Source of the DNA: Oceanospirillaceae bacterium
GTDB lineage: Bacteria; Pseudomonadota; Gammaproteobacteria; Pseudomonadales; Balneatricaceae
Reading direction: 5' to 3'
DNA length: 64,000 nt
NCBI GenBank assembly: GCA_013215375.1
Contig: JABSRB010000027.1
Coordinates: forward strand, 1-64,000
Positions 27,347 through 36,051 of the stretch are shown one piece after another. The stretch's first letter is position 1, and the number at the start of each line of letters is the position of its first letter. The translations under genes and the position numbers were made by a program. The notes below the pieces were generated by a model. It saw nothing but the letters and a program-made list of their open reading frames with translations. It did no database searches and had not been told where the DNA came from.

Positions 27347-27652
27347 TTACCCTTGCTGATCGCCACGCTTGGACTACTGTTTGTATTTCGTGGCATTGCC
27401 TACGCACTCACCGATAATCACACTTTTGCCGCAAGTCGCGACATTCGTGATGATGCGCTGTTTAGCATTTTAGCTGGCGGTCGCAGTACCGTGATCAGTA
27501 CTTTGTGCGGAGCGTTTATTCTCTCTAGCATTCAGAGCTATCTGGTGGTGATGGGCCTTCAACCGCAGTGGTTTATGTTACTGCTCGCTGGCATTGCAGT
27601 ATTAGCCTCTTTAGCCAATAACAAACCAAGCCTGTTAGTTAGTCGCTAACGA
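27347..27652 (+). pseudogene. Sugar ABC-transporter permease remnant (RbsC type, internally deleted)
   Basis: Two separated parts of an RbsC-like permease are joined: LLIATLGLLFVFRGIAYALTD, normally near the fourth helix, then, after a few residues, ILAGGRSTVISTLCGAFILSSI and QPQWFMLLLAGIAVLASLA, the last helices. The N terminus and about 100 middle residues are missing. Its 5' end is the junction with the LacI remnant. A terminator follows at 27702, so it was probably the last gene of a sugar operon. Confidence 0.78.
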
Positions 27653-27701
27653 TAATGACGGTATTTGTGTTGACCGATATCGATACAAGTACTCCTTTTA
27701 T

Positions 27702-27754
27702 GAAGATCAAGTTATTGCACAGTCGAGCTTATTATGGACTTGATCTTCCTTTTT
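27702..27754 (+). terminator. Rho-independent terminator of the lost sugar operon
   Basis: GAAGATCAAGT and ACTTGATCTTC pair perfectly over 11 bases and are followed by CTTTTT. The loop is about 25 bases. It lies 50 bases after the permease remnant. The next 300 bases, up to the RidA gene, show no feature I can support. Confidence 0.75.
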
Positions 27755-28072
27755 ATACCAATCACTATGCATCTCTCTACAACTGCCGCAGTGTCCTATG
27801 CCGCTCTTCGAACTAAGAGTTATAGCAGAAACTCAATATTCAATCTGTCATAGAAAAGCTCAAAGGCTGCCATGTAATAGCGCGCACTGTCGCAAAGTGC
27901 TATTGTCGATTTGTATAAAATTCAAAACTTTATAATTAATTTCATCTAAAGCGGTGACGCAATATCGATACAAACCACAAATCATACCAGCGATTAAGGC
28001 TGGTTTATCAGCAGCTAATCGCACTTTCTACCTAAAGCCTTAAACAGGCCTTAATGCATAAAGGACAACCAA

Positions 28073-28420
28073 GTGATAGAACGTAAAAGCGGTATCTATA
28101 GAGGGAGAAACAAATCTTCTGCCTATAAAGATTTGGTGTGGACGGTTGCAACATCATCAGATACCTCGCTGGATATTGCAGGACAAACACAATCAGCCTT
28201 AGACATTATGCAACTGAATTTAGTGGAACTGGGCAGTGATAAATCCAAGATAGTGTCGGCTCAAGTCTATATCGCAGATATGAACACTAAAGCATTAATG
28301 GATAGCGTTTGGTGTGAATGGTTCGGTGAAAACGCACAAAACTGGCCGCAAAGAGCCTGTTTGGGTGTCTCTCTTGAAGGTGATGTTTTAATTGAGATAA
28401 CCGTGACAGCAGTGCGTTAA
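28073..28420 (+). CDS. RidA/YjgF family protein
   Basis: 115 residues. The family pattern is clear: VWTVATSSDTSLDIAGQTQSALDIMQLNLVELGSDKSKIVSAQVYIADM and, near the end, WPQRACLGVSLEGDVLIEITVTAVR. RidA enzymes hydrolyse reactive enamine/imine intermediates from PLP enzymes; this member lacks part of the usual RidA start and may belong to one of the Rid subgroups that are not deaminases. GTG start with AAGGA about seven bases upstream. It follows the sugar-locus remains and may once have belonged to that catabolic cluster. Confidence 0.82.
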   Translation: MIERKSGIYRGRNKSSAYKDLVWTVATSSDTSLDIAGQTQSALDIMQLNLVELGSDKSKIVSAQVYIADMNTKALMDSVWCEWFGENAQNWPQRACLGVSLEGDVLIEITVTAVR

Positions 28421-28652
28421 TGATCTGCTCGTACCATTATCTTTAATAATGTAACGCTGTGCTAAGCAGTAACAATCCGTTCTTTTTAATATTGCATTGC
28501 AATAGCTAACGGCGCTGCCAGCTGATAACACTAATTTATTCAATGAATGTTTTATTATCCGCTATTTGAACTATTCTTTTATTATTTATAACGCTGACTT
28601 ACGCGGTTCAGCAGCAACAATTAATTAAAAGCCAGAACAAAAGGAAATGTAT

Positions 28653-29417
28653 ATGAAAAATATCATGTTGGGTTTGTTAATCGGTTTTAGTGTTTTCACC
28701 AATGCGTTTGCAGCCTCTGTGGCAGAAAAAATCACGCTTTACAGCTACCACAATCACCCGCCGTTTGTCACCGCCAAAGGCCAAGGCTTAACCTATGACC
28801 TGGCAGAGAAACTGAACACCCTCGCCGCTGGAAAATACGATTTTCAAGTAAAGATAGTCCCTCGTAGTCGACTTAATTTATTTTTAAAAGATTGGATCAA
28901 CGGCACTTGCCCCTCCATCGAGTGCAACAAGCAATGGCTAGTTGCCTGGGTTAACCCTAAATGGGGTTTCATTAGAGGCGAGAGCAATAATTATCTATGG
29001 CACTCTCTCTTTACCGACAGCAATGTGATTGTATCTAACACTGAGACTAATTTTAACTATGAAGAGCCCGCCTCCCTGAAAGGATTAGTATTGGCAGGTA
29101 TGCGCGGACATCGTTATGTAGGCATCGACGATCTGGTCGCGACTGGCGACATTACCCGCATCGATGGCAACCGGGAGCGAGACAATTTGCTCAAGGTGCT
29201 GCACAAGCGGGTAACAGCGACACTACTGCCTAATTCTACTATGCAATATTTGCTCAGTAATGATCCTATTATCAAGGAAAAGGCGGGGCAATTTAAGATA
29301 TCTGCCACCAAACACCAAATCTACAAACGTTTTATTATGCTCCCCAGCGATCGTGAAGACATTTTTACTTTGCTCAACTCGGTTCCTGTCTCTTCGTTAA
29401 TAAAGGTTACGCAATAG
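28653..29417 (+). CDS. Periplasmic solute-binding-like protein (family 3 type)
   Basis: 254 residues from ATG 28653, chosen over the ATG six bases earlier because AAGGAA is then correctly spaced. A signal peptide (MKNIMLGLLIGFSVFTNAFA) is followed by a family-3-like binding domain: ITLYSYHNHPPFV at the start and GLTYDLAEKLNTLA match the amino-acid-binding-protein pattern, and KGLVLAGMRGHRYVGIDDLV is the second-lobe start. No ABC permease lies next to it. It stops four bases before a sensor kinase gene, so it more likely feeds that kinase a ligand signal than serves transport (inference). Confidence 0.75.
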   Translation: MKNIMLGLLIGFSVFTNAFAASVAEKITLYSYHNHPPFVTAKGQGLTYDLAEKLNTLAAGKYDFQVKIVPRSRLNLFLKDWINGTCPSIECNKQWLVAWVNPKWGFIRGESNNYLWHSLFTDSNVIVSNTETNFNYEEPASLKGLVLAGMRGHRYVGIDDLVATGDITRIDGNRERDNLLKVLHKRVTATLLPNSTMQYLLSNDPIIKEKAGQFKISATKHQIYKRFIMLPSDREDIFTLLNSVPVSSLIKVTQ

Positions 29418-29421
29418 CACT

Positions 29422-31425
29422 ATGGATTACCAGAAAGTACCTATCACCCAATCGATCGGCGTCGAATTACTGAAAAGGATATTTGGCGTTTATTGTATCG
29501 CGGCACTTTTGATAACCTTGTTTCAGGGGTGGTTAGAGTATGCGCAAACCAAAGATAGGGTGATTCAGTTAATGATTGAACACCAGCCAGCGGTTGAAGA
29601 AAGCTTAGCTAATGCCGTCTGGCATTTAGACCAACCTCTGATAGATTCTTTACTCAAAGGCATTATCTCCCAGAGAATTATTGTCGGTGTAGAAATATTC
29701 ACTGAAAAAGGAGAAATTCTAGCCAGTGCCGGGGCCATCACCCATGCTACTGAATTTACCAATGACGCTGTTGGTACTGATTTGATATCAATGCAAAACG
29801 CCATTCATCAGGACAGATATAGACATCAGTTTGTACTCTTAGATCCGACTGAGTTATCCAGTGAGGCAATAGGTTTGGCGGTATTCCATTCAGCTAACGA
29901 TGTGGTTATCGAGGAGGTGCAACCGCGCCTTATCTCTTTGGTGATAGCGGCCATCGTAAAGACCGCTATTTTGTGGGTTGTCTTTATCTACTTTGGGCAA
30001 AAACTGTTGAGCCAGCCACTGTTACATTTAATGGCCATGGTTAGAAAACTACCATTGGATGACAGCAACCGCCGGGAGACGCCTAAAAAAACCAAACTCA
30101 ATGAATTACAATTATTTGAATTTGCGCTAATAGATACCGCGCAAAAGTTGGAACTCACCTTACACTCGCTACGCACCAGTAACGAGAAACTCAGCAAAAT
30201 AAACATCCACTTACTCAGAGCGGTAGAGCAGAGCCCTACACTATCGGTGATACTGACTCCTGACGGACAAGTAGAATATGCGACCCCTAGCCTGGGAAAT
30301 TTATCCGGTTATTCGCCCGCCCAGATCCAGGGATTATTTGATAAAGATTTATTAAAAAGCATCGCTTTCCACGATTTTGTCAAGCAGTGTCACCTTGGAA
30401 AAACCCCCGACAAAAATCCAGCCTCTGAGCTTTCTATATTGGATAAAAATGGCCAAATAGTCTATTTAACTGCCAACCTCTCCGCCGTTTATTCCGAGCA
30501 AGGCAATGCCGATAATTTCTTATTTTCTGCAACAAACATTAGCAAAAACAAAAGATTGCAACTAGAACTTAAAGAAAAAAACGAAGAACAACTACATACT
30601 ATCGAACATTTAAAAGAGGCGCGAAGTCAATTAGTACAATCGGAAAAAATGGCCTCTATCGGTGAATTATCGGCAGGTATTGCCCACGAAATAAATAACC
30701 CTATCGCCTTTATCAATTCCAATACCTTTACCCTTGGAAAATACAATGAACAGCTGTTTCAACTGATTGATTGTTACAGAGAGCAGCTTAAAGAGGGTTT
30801 AGCTGATCATGAAAAAATCTGCAAGATAGAACGGGAAATTGATTACGACTTCTTGCGTCAAGACATCCGAGAAATGACCCTTGAATCCCAGGAAGGCCTG
30901 AATAGGATCAAAAAGATTGTTGCCGATCTATTATTTTTTTCCCGATCAAATAACAATAAGTTCGAATTATACGATTTGCGAAAAGGTATCGAGAGCACAT
31001 TGAGTATCGCCTGGCACCAATTAAAAAATAATACCCAGATAGTCAAAGAGTTTGCCGACATCCCCGAAATTGAATGCATCCCCTCACAAATCAACCAAGT
31101 ATTGATGAATTTATTGATCAATGCTTCTCAGTCTTTTGCCGACCAGGGCATTATCACCATCAAAACAATAGCTGCAAAAGACACTATCATGGTGCAAGTG
31201 GAAGATAACGGTAGCGGCATTGAGCCCGCGCACTTGAGTAAATTATTTGACCCTTTTTTCACGACTAAAGAGGTGGGTAGTGGTACGGGCTTAGGGCTCT
31301 CGGTGTCCTACGGTATAATAAAGAAACACCGAGGGGAGATCACTGTCACTAGTGAATTAGGCAAGGGCACTTGTTTTACGCTGACACTACCCATTAAGCA
31401 ACCTGTACCCGATACTGACTTGTAG
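29422..31425 (+). CDS. Membrane sensor histidine kinase with PAS domain
   Basis: 667 residues. Two membrane helices (about 15-35 and 168-188) flank a 130-residue periplasmic sensor loop, followed by a HAMP-like linker, a PAS domain (about 266-385), a coiled coil, and the kinase core: HEINNPIAF with H422, N-box LMNLLINASQ, VEDNGSGI (G1) and GTGLGLSVSYGII (G2). HEINNP is the pattern of the HPK4-type kinases. No response regulator gene adjoins it. Start ATG 29422 immediately follows the periplasmic-protein stop, so the two are translationally coupled and probably form one sensor. Confidence 0.9.
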   Translation: MDYQKVPITQSIGVELLKRIFGVYCIAALLITLFQGWLEYAQTKDRVIQLMIEHQPAVEESLANAVWHLDQPLIDSLLKGIISQRIIVGVEIFTEKGEILASAGAITHATEFTNDAVGTDLISMQNAIHQDRYRHQFVLLDPTELSSEAIGLAVFHSANDVVIEEVQPRLISLVIAAIVKTAILWVVFIYFGQKLLSQPLLHLMAMVRKLPLDDSNRRETPKKTKLNELQLFEFALIDTAQKLELTLHSLRTSNEKLSKINIHLLRAVEQSPTLSVILTPDGQVEYATPSLGNLSGYSPAQIQGLFDKDLLKSIAFHDFVKQCHLGKTPDKNPASELSILDKNGQIVYLTANLSAVYSEQGNADNFLFSATNISKNKRLQLELKEKNEEQLHTIEHLKEARSQLVQSEKMASIGELSAGIAHEINNPIAFINSNTFTLGKYNEQLFQLIDCYREQLKEGLADHEKICKIEREIDYDFLRQDIREMTLESQEGLNRIKKIVADLLFFSRSNNNKFELYDLRKGIESTLSIAWHQLKNNTQIVKEFADIPEIECIPSQINQVLMNLLINASQSFADQGIITIKTIAAKDTIMVQVEDNGSGIEPAHLSKLFDPFFTTKEVGSGTGLGLSVSYGIIKKHRGEITVTSELGKGTCFTLTLPIKQPVPDTDL

Positions 31426-31446
31426 AATGATGATAATTAAGCGGAA

Positions 31447-31467
31447 CTGTAGTGAAAAACACTGCAG
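31447..31467. other. Hairpin between convergent genes
   Basis: CTGTAGTG, loop AAAAA and CACTGCAG form an eight-pair stem with one G-U pair. It lies between the kinase stop and the pentapeptide gene stop. No T-run follows on either side. Confidence 0.35.
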
Positions 31468-31473
31468 CTGCTG

Positions 31474-32070
31474 CTAATCTAACAGCTCGATCTGCAATCC
31501 ATGTAATAACCTAACCACTTCAAAACGACTAAATTTTGCGCCTTTGATCAGGTTGTTTTCGATATTTATGTCGTAATTGGTCGCTTCGTAAAAACTGACT
31601 TTACTTAAATTAGTGCGATTAAATAAGCTACCGCTAAAATCACTGTGCGAGAAATCGCCACCATTAAAGTCCCCTTCCCTAAAATCAACTTCTAGCGCAC
31701 GACACTCTATTAATTTAAGCCCCTGTAACTTCAGCCCATAAAAACTGCTGTCATTTAAAATACAGCCATCAAATGTTATTAATCCTTCTAACACCACACT
31801 GGGCCAGCTTACTTTTCCCCAATCAATACCCAACATTTTACTGTTTTTAAACTGTACTTCATTAATTCTGCTCTTGGGGAACTGCGCCAAGCTAAAATTA
31901 CAATTGCTAAAGTGACAGTCTAAAAACCGGCAGTGGTCAAACACTACTTCGCTAAAGTCACAGCCATCAAAACGACAATCTTCAAAGCTTAAATCGCTAA
32001 AAGTTACAGCGCGCAGATCCAGCTCTTTGAAATGCTCGCCGTCATAATCTTGTTCAGTGAATGTTGTCAT
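31474..32070 (-). CDS. Pentapeptide-repeat protein
   Basis: 198 residues from ATG 32070 (AGGG seven bases upstream; TTG 32073 is the alternative). The chain is a run of five-residue units of the form A/C-D/N-L/F-x-x (DFSEVVFDHCRFLDCHFSNCNFSLAQF; later DFREGDFNGGDFSHSDFSGSLF), giving a right-handed quadrilateral beta-helix of about two halves. Qnr and MfpA proteins share this fold and protect DNA gyrase from quinolones, but many pentapeptide proteins do not, and I cannot assign this. It begins 18 bases after the prpF stop and may be the last gene of the prp operon. Confidence 0.85.
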   Translation of the reverse strand: MTTFTEQDYDGEHFKELDLRAVTFSDLSFEDCRFDGCDFSEVVFDHCRFLDCHFSNCNFSLAQFPKSRINEVQFKNSKMLGIDWGKVSWPSVVLEGLITFDGCILNDSSFYGLKLQGLKLIECRALEVDFREGDFNGGDFSHSDFSGSLFNRTNLSKVSFYEATNYDINIENNLIKGAKFSRFEVVRLLHGLQIELLD

Positions 32071-32087
32071 CAATAAACCCTAATACC

Positions 32088-33266
32088 TTAAGAGGCATAA
32101 TCACTTGGAATTCTCACCCAGCCTTCCATCAACACTCGTGCACTGCGCCCCATCACCACTTTATCTGCCTGCCATACGCCATTGGTGACGCTAGCACTAG
32201 CGCCCACTAATAAAACGCCGCTTGGGTGCCCAAAAGTGACTTCACTGCCGGCTTTTTCCCCAGTGGCTAAATTGACTAACGTACCATTAATAGCTGCAGC
32301 AGTACCGATAGCGACGGCAGCAGTACCCATCATTGCGTGGTGCAACTTACCCATAGACAATGCACGCACTGATAAATCGATGTCAGCAGCAGCAATCTGT
32401 TTACCACTGGAACTTAGATAATCTTGCGCTGGGGAAACAAAGGCTATTTTAGGGGTATGCTGGCGAGTTTTAGCGTCTCCAATATCTGTTATCAAACCCA
32501 TTTTCAGCGCACCGTAACTGCGAATAGTCTCAAATCTTTCCAGAGCTTGTACATCATTGTTTATCTCATCTTGAGACTCGATACCTGTGTAACCCAAATC
32601 TGCTGCATTTAAAAAGATGGTGGGGATGCCTGAGTTAATCATGGTCACCGTAAAACTACCCACCCCAGGCACTTCTAATTGATCAACGACATTACCAGTG
32701 GGGAACATCGCTCCCTCACCGGCGGGATCGATAAATTCGATATTTATTTTAGCACTCGGGAAGGTCACTCCATCTAATGAAAAGTCACCCGTTTCTTGTA
32801 CTTCACCGTTGCAAATAGGCACATAGGCATTGATGGTTTTTTGGATATTTTCCTGCCATATACGCACTGTCGCTACCCCATTTTCAGGGATACGCTGCGG
32901 GTCAACTAAACCACTACTAATAGCAAAAGCACCGACGGCTGCGGTTAAGTTGCCACAGTTGCCACTGTAATCAACAAAGGCTTTGTCGATGGCCACTTGG
33001 GCAAACAAGTATTCTACATCGTGAATCTCACAGTGGCTTTCAGATAAAATCACCGCTTTACTAGTGCTAGACGTCGCCCCACCCATACCATCGGTCTGCT
33101 TGCCATAGGGATCTGGACTGCCGATCACCCGCAGTAACAACGCATCGCGATCAGGCCCTGCTACTTGTGCAGATTTGGGCAGATCTAGCAGGCGAAAAAA
33201 CACCCCTTTACTGGTACCACCACGCATATAAGTGGCAGGTATTTTAATTTGTGGGGCATGAGTCAT
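32088..33266 (-). CDS. prpF: 2-methylaconitate cis-trans isomerase
   Basis: 392 residues with the PrpF pattern: PATYMRGGTSKGVFF at the start, SPDPYGKQTDGMGGATSSTSK, FVDYSGNCGNLTAAVGAFAI and FGHPSGVLLVGA near the end. It isomerises the trans-2-methylaconitate made by AcnD to the cis form for re-hydration, in the 2-methylcitrate cycle. The gene follows acnD by 37 bases, its usual partner, so the AcnD-PrpF variant replaces PrpD here. TAAGGAAAG precedes the ATG. Confidence 0.95.
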   Translation of the reverse strand: MTHAPQIKIPATYMRGGTSKGVFFRLLDLPKSAQVAGPDRDALLLRVIGSPDPYGKQTDGMGGATSSTSKAVILSESHCEIHDVEYLFAQVAIDKAFVDYSGNCGNLTAAVGAFAISSGLVDPQRIPENGVATVRIWQENIQKTINAYVPICNGEVQETGDFSLDGVTFPSAKINIEFIDPAGEGAMFPTGNVVDQLEVPGVGSFTVTMINSGIPTIFLNAADLGYTGIESQDEINNDVQALERFETIRSYGALKMGLITDIGDAKTRQHTPKIAFVSPAQDYLSSSGKQIAAADIDLSVRALSMGKLHHAMMGTAAVAIGTAAAINGTLVNLATGEKAGSEVTFGHPSGVLLVGASASVTNGVWQADKVVMGRSARVLMEGWVRIPSDYAS

Positions 33267-33303
33267 AGTTTAGCTTTCCTTAATTCTTAAAAGTTGGTGG
33301 CGA

Positions 33304-35898
33304 TTACTGTTCACTGTTAGTGGCTAAAAAGTCTTGGGCAAAGCGCTGTAACACGCCACCAGCTTGATAGATTGATAACTCCTCAGCAGTGTCTAAGCGA
33401 CAGATAACTTGTTCTTTTAATACCTCGCCATTTTGACGCGTGATGACTAGCTGCAACTCGCCACCTGGGCTTGGATCACCCAACACATCGTATACCTCAC
33501 TCCCGTCTATCTGCAAGGTGTTGCGATCTACTGTTGATTTAAACTCAAGCGGCAATACACCCATACCCACTAAGTTAGTGCGATGAATACGCTCAAAGCC
33601 CTCTGCCACTATCACTTCTACCCCCGCCAAACGCACCCCTTTCGCTGCCCAATCTCTGGAACTGCCCTGCCCGTAATCGGCGCCGGCTATAATAATTAGC
33701 GGCTGCTTACGCGCCATGTAAGTTTCTATTGCCTCCCACATGCGTGAGACTGTCCCTTCAGGCTCAATGCGTGCCAGCGACCCCTGTACCACCTGCCCAT
33801 CCTTTTTAACCATTTCATTAAACAGCTTGGGATTGGCAAAAGTGGCACGCTGCGCTGTTAGGTGATCCCCCCTATGGGTTGCATAAGAGTTAAAGTCTAT
33901 CTCTGGTAAACCCATTTTATCCAGGTAAGCACCCGCGGCACTGTCGAGCATGATGGCATTGGAGGGCGAGAGGTGATCGGTGGTGATATTATCACCCAAC
34001 ACTGCTAGAGGACGCATACCCTTAAGCGTGCGCTCACCGGCAAGCGCTCCATCCCAGTATGGGGGACGTCTAATGTAGGTACTTTGCTCACGCCAATCGT
34101 ATTGTGGGTCAACCTGCTTCCTGGTTTTGTCTGATAAGTCGAACATTGGGATGTAAACACTGCGAAATTGTTCAGGTTTGACGCTGCGCTTTAACACTGT
34201 ATTAATTTCTTCATCACTTGGCCATAAGTCTTTGAGTCTTATAGCATTGCCTTGCGAGTCAGTGCCCAGCACATCTTTCTCGATATCGAATCTAATAGTA
34301 CCTGCTATGGCATAGGCAACCACTAGCGGTGGCGATGCCAAAAACGCTTCACTGGCGTGGGGATGGATGCGTCCGTCAAAATTTCTATTACCCGATAACA
34401 CCGCTGTGGCGTATAGATCGCGATCGATTATTTCCTGCTTAATCTCTGGGTCCAATGCCCCACTCATGCCGTTGCAGGAAGTACAGGCAAATGCCACCAC
34501 GCCAAAACCCAGTGACGCTAACTCGTCTAATAAGCCCGCCTCTTCTAAATACAAGCTAACCGTTTTAGAGCCAGGCGCTAGGGAGGTCTTTACCCAGGGC
34601 TTGCGCGTTAAACCCGCGGCATTGGCATTGCGTGCCAATAACCCTGCGGCAATCATGTTGCGTGGGTTACTGGTATTGGTACAACTTGTGATCGCGGCGA
34701 TGATCACTGCGCCGTCGGGCATTTTACCTTCTTCTTGTTCAATCTTAGCGGCTATACCGCGTGCAGCCAGCTCTGATACAGGCACCACATTATGCGGATT
34801 GGAAGGTCCGGCTATGTTTCTAACTACCGCTGATAAATCAAAGTTCAGTACACGTTTATACTGCGCCCCTGCCATGTCATCAGCCCACAAACCCGTTTGC
34901 TTAGCATAGGTTTTTACTAATTCAACCTGTGAATCATCACGCCCTGTGAGTCTTAAATAGTCAATGGTGTTTTCATCGATATAGAACATCGCCGCGGTTG
35001 CGCCGAACTCTGGGGTCATATTCGAGATGGTGGCTCTATCGCCTAAGGTTAAGCTAGTAGCGCCCTCACCAAAAAACTCTAAATGACTAGAGACCACTTT
35101 TTGCTCGCGTAAGTATTTGGTCAAACTTAAAACGATATCGGTAGCGGTAATGCCTGGCGCTGCGCACCCCGTTAGCTCTACGCCAATCACTTCGGGGAAA
35201 CGCATATAGGAAGCTCTACCGAGCATCACGCTCTCGGCTTCTAAGCCACCAACACCGATCGCGATAACACCCAGTGCATCCACCATCGGTGTATGACTAT
35301 CAGTGCCAACTAAGGTATCGGGAAATGCCACCCCTTCACGGGATTGGATCACCGGCGACATTCGCTCTAAATTAATCTGGTGCAAAATACCGTTACCCGG
35401 TGGAATCACATCAACGTTATCAAAGGCCTCTTTGGTCCAATTGATAAAGTGAAAACGATCGTCGTTACGACGGTCTTCAATGGCGCGGTTTTTATCGAAG
35501 GCATCTGTTTCAAAACCTGCATGTTCCACTGCCAACGAGTGATCAACCACCAGCTGAGTGGGCACTACCGGATTCACTTTAGCGGGATCGCCGCCCTGCT
35601 CGGCAATGGCATCACGCAATCCTGCTAAATCTACTAGCGCAGTCTGTCCCAATATATCGTGACAGACCACTCGCGCTGGATACCAGGGAAAATCTAACTC
35701 GCTCTTTTGTTCGATAATTTGTTGCAGCGATACCGTCAGTTGCTGTGGATCACAGCGACGCACTAAATTTTCTGCCAATATTTTAGCCGTATAAGACAGC
35801 TTTTGATAAGCGCCTTTCTTAATGGCTTCTATCGCCTCACGAGTGTCGTAATAAGCAAGTGATGTGCCCGGCAGCGGTTTACGGTATAAGCGGTTCAT
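33304..35898 (-). CDS. acnD: Fe/S-dependent 2-methylcitrate dehydratase
   Basis: 864 residues of the aconitase fold. The [4Fe-4S] cysteines are visible in ITSCTNTSNP (about 414) and FACTSCNGMSG (about 480), and the swivel-domain GADYGQGSSRDWAAKG is near 770. AcnD converts 2-methylcitrate to 2-methylaconitate in propionyl-CoA degradation and always travels with prpF, which follows. The start MNRLYRKPLPGTSLAYYD is characteristic of this subfamily rather than AcnA. Confidence 0.95.
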   Translation of the reverse strand: MNRLYRKPLPGTSLAYYDTREAIEAIKKGAYQKLSYTAKILAENLVRRCDPQQLTVSLQQIIEQKSELDFPWYPARVVCHDILGQTALVDLAGLRDAIAEQGGDPAKVNPVVPTQLVVDHSLAVEHAGFETDAFDKNRAIEDRRNDDRFHFINWTKEAFDNVDVIPPGNGILHQINLERMSPVIQSREGVAFPDTLVGTDSHTPMVDALGVIAIGVGGLEAESVMLGRASYMRFPEVIGVELTGCAAPGITATDIVLSLTKYLREQKVVSSHLEFFGEGATSLTLGDRATISNMTPEFGATAAMFYIDENTIDYLRLTGRDDSQVELVKTYAKQTGLWADDMAGAQYKRVLNFDLSAVVRNIAGPSNPHNVVPVSELAARGIAAKIEQEEGKMPDGAVIIAAITSCTNTSNPRNMIAAGLLARNANAAGLTRKPWVKTSLAPGSKTVSLYLEEAGLLDELASLGFGVVAFACTSCNGMSGALDPEIKQEIIDRDLYATAVLSGNRNFDGRIHPHASEAFLASPPLVVAYAIAGTIRFDIEKDVLGTDSQGNAIRLKDLWPSDEEINTVLKRSVKPEQFRSVYIPMFDLSDKTRKQVDPQYDWREQSTYIRRPPYWDGALAGERTLKGMRPLAVLGDNITTDHLSPSNAIMLDSAAGAYLDKMGLPEIDFNSYATHRGDHLTAQRATFANPKLFNEMVKKDGQVVQGSLARIEPEGTVSRMWEAIETYMARKQPLIIIAGADYGQGSSRDWAAKGVRLAGVEVIVAEGFERIHRTNLVGMGVLPLEFKSTVDRNTLQIDGSEVYDVLGDPSPGGELQLVITRQNGEVLKEQVICRLDTAEELSIYQAGGVLQRFAQDFLATNSEQ

Positions 35899-35924
35899 GG
35901 TGTATTCCCAGAATGACAGACAAC

Positions 35925-35945
35925 GCTGTAGCTCATCGCTACAGC
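35925..35945 (-). other. Intercistronic hairpin between prpC and acnD
   Basis: GCTGTAGC, loop of five and GCTACAGC make a perfect eight-pair stem in the 153-base gap between prpC and acnD, 27 bases before acnD. There is no T-run, so it may affect mRNA stability or processing rather than terminate. Confidence 0.45.
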
Positions 35946-36051
35946 AGGCTGCCTTTTATTATTGTGTGTTGAATCTAGTGCTCGCAAGATTCAAAGTATC
36001 GGGTTAAAACAAAAATCTCTGATGAATGAGACGGTGCCTAATCCTTTGTCA

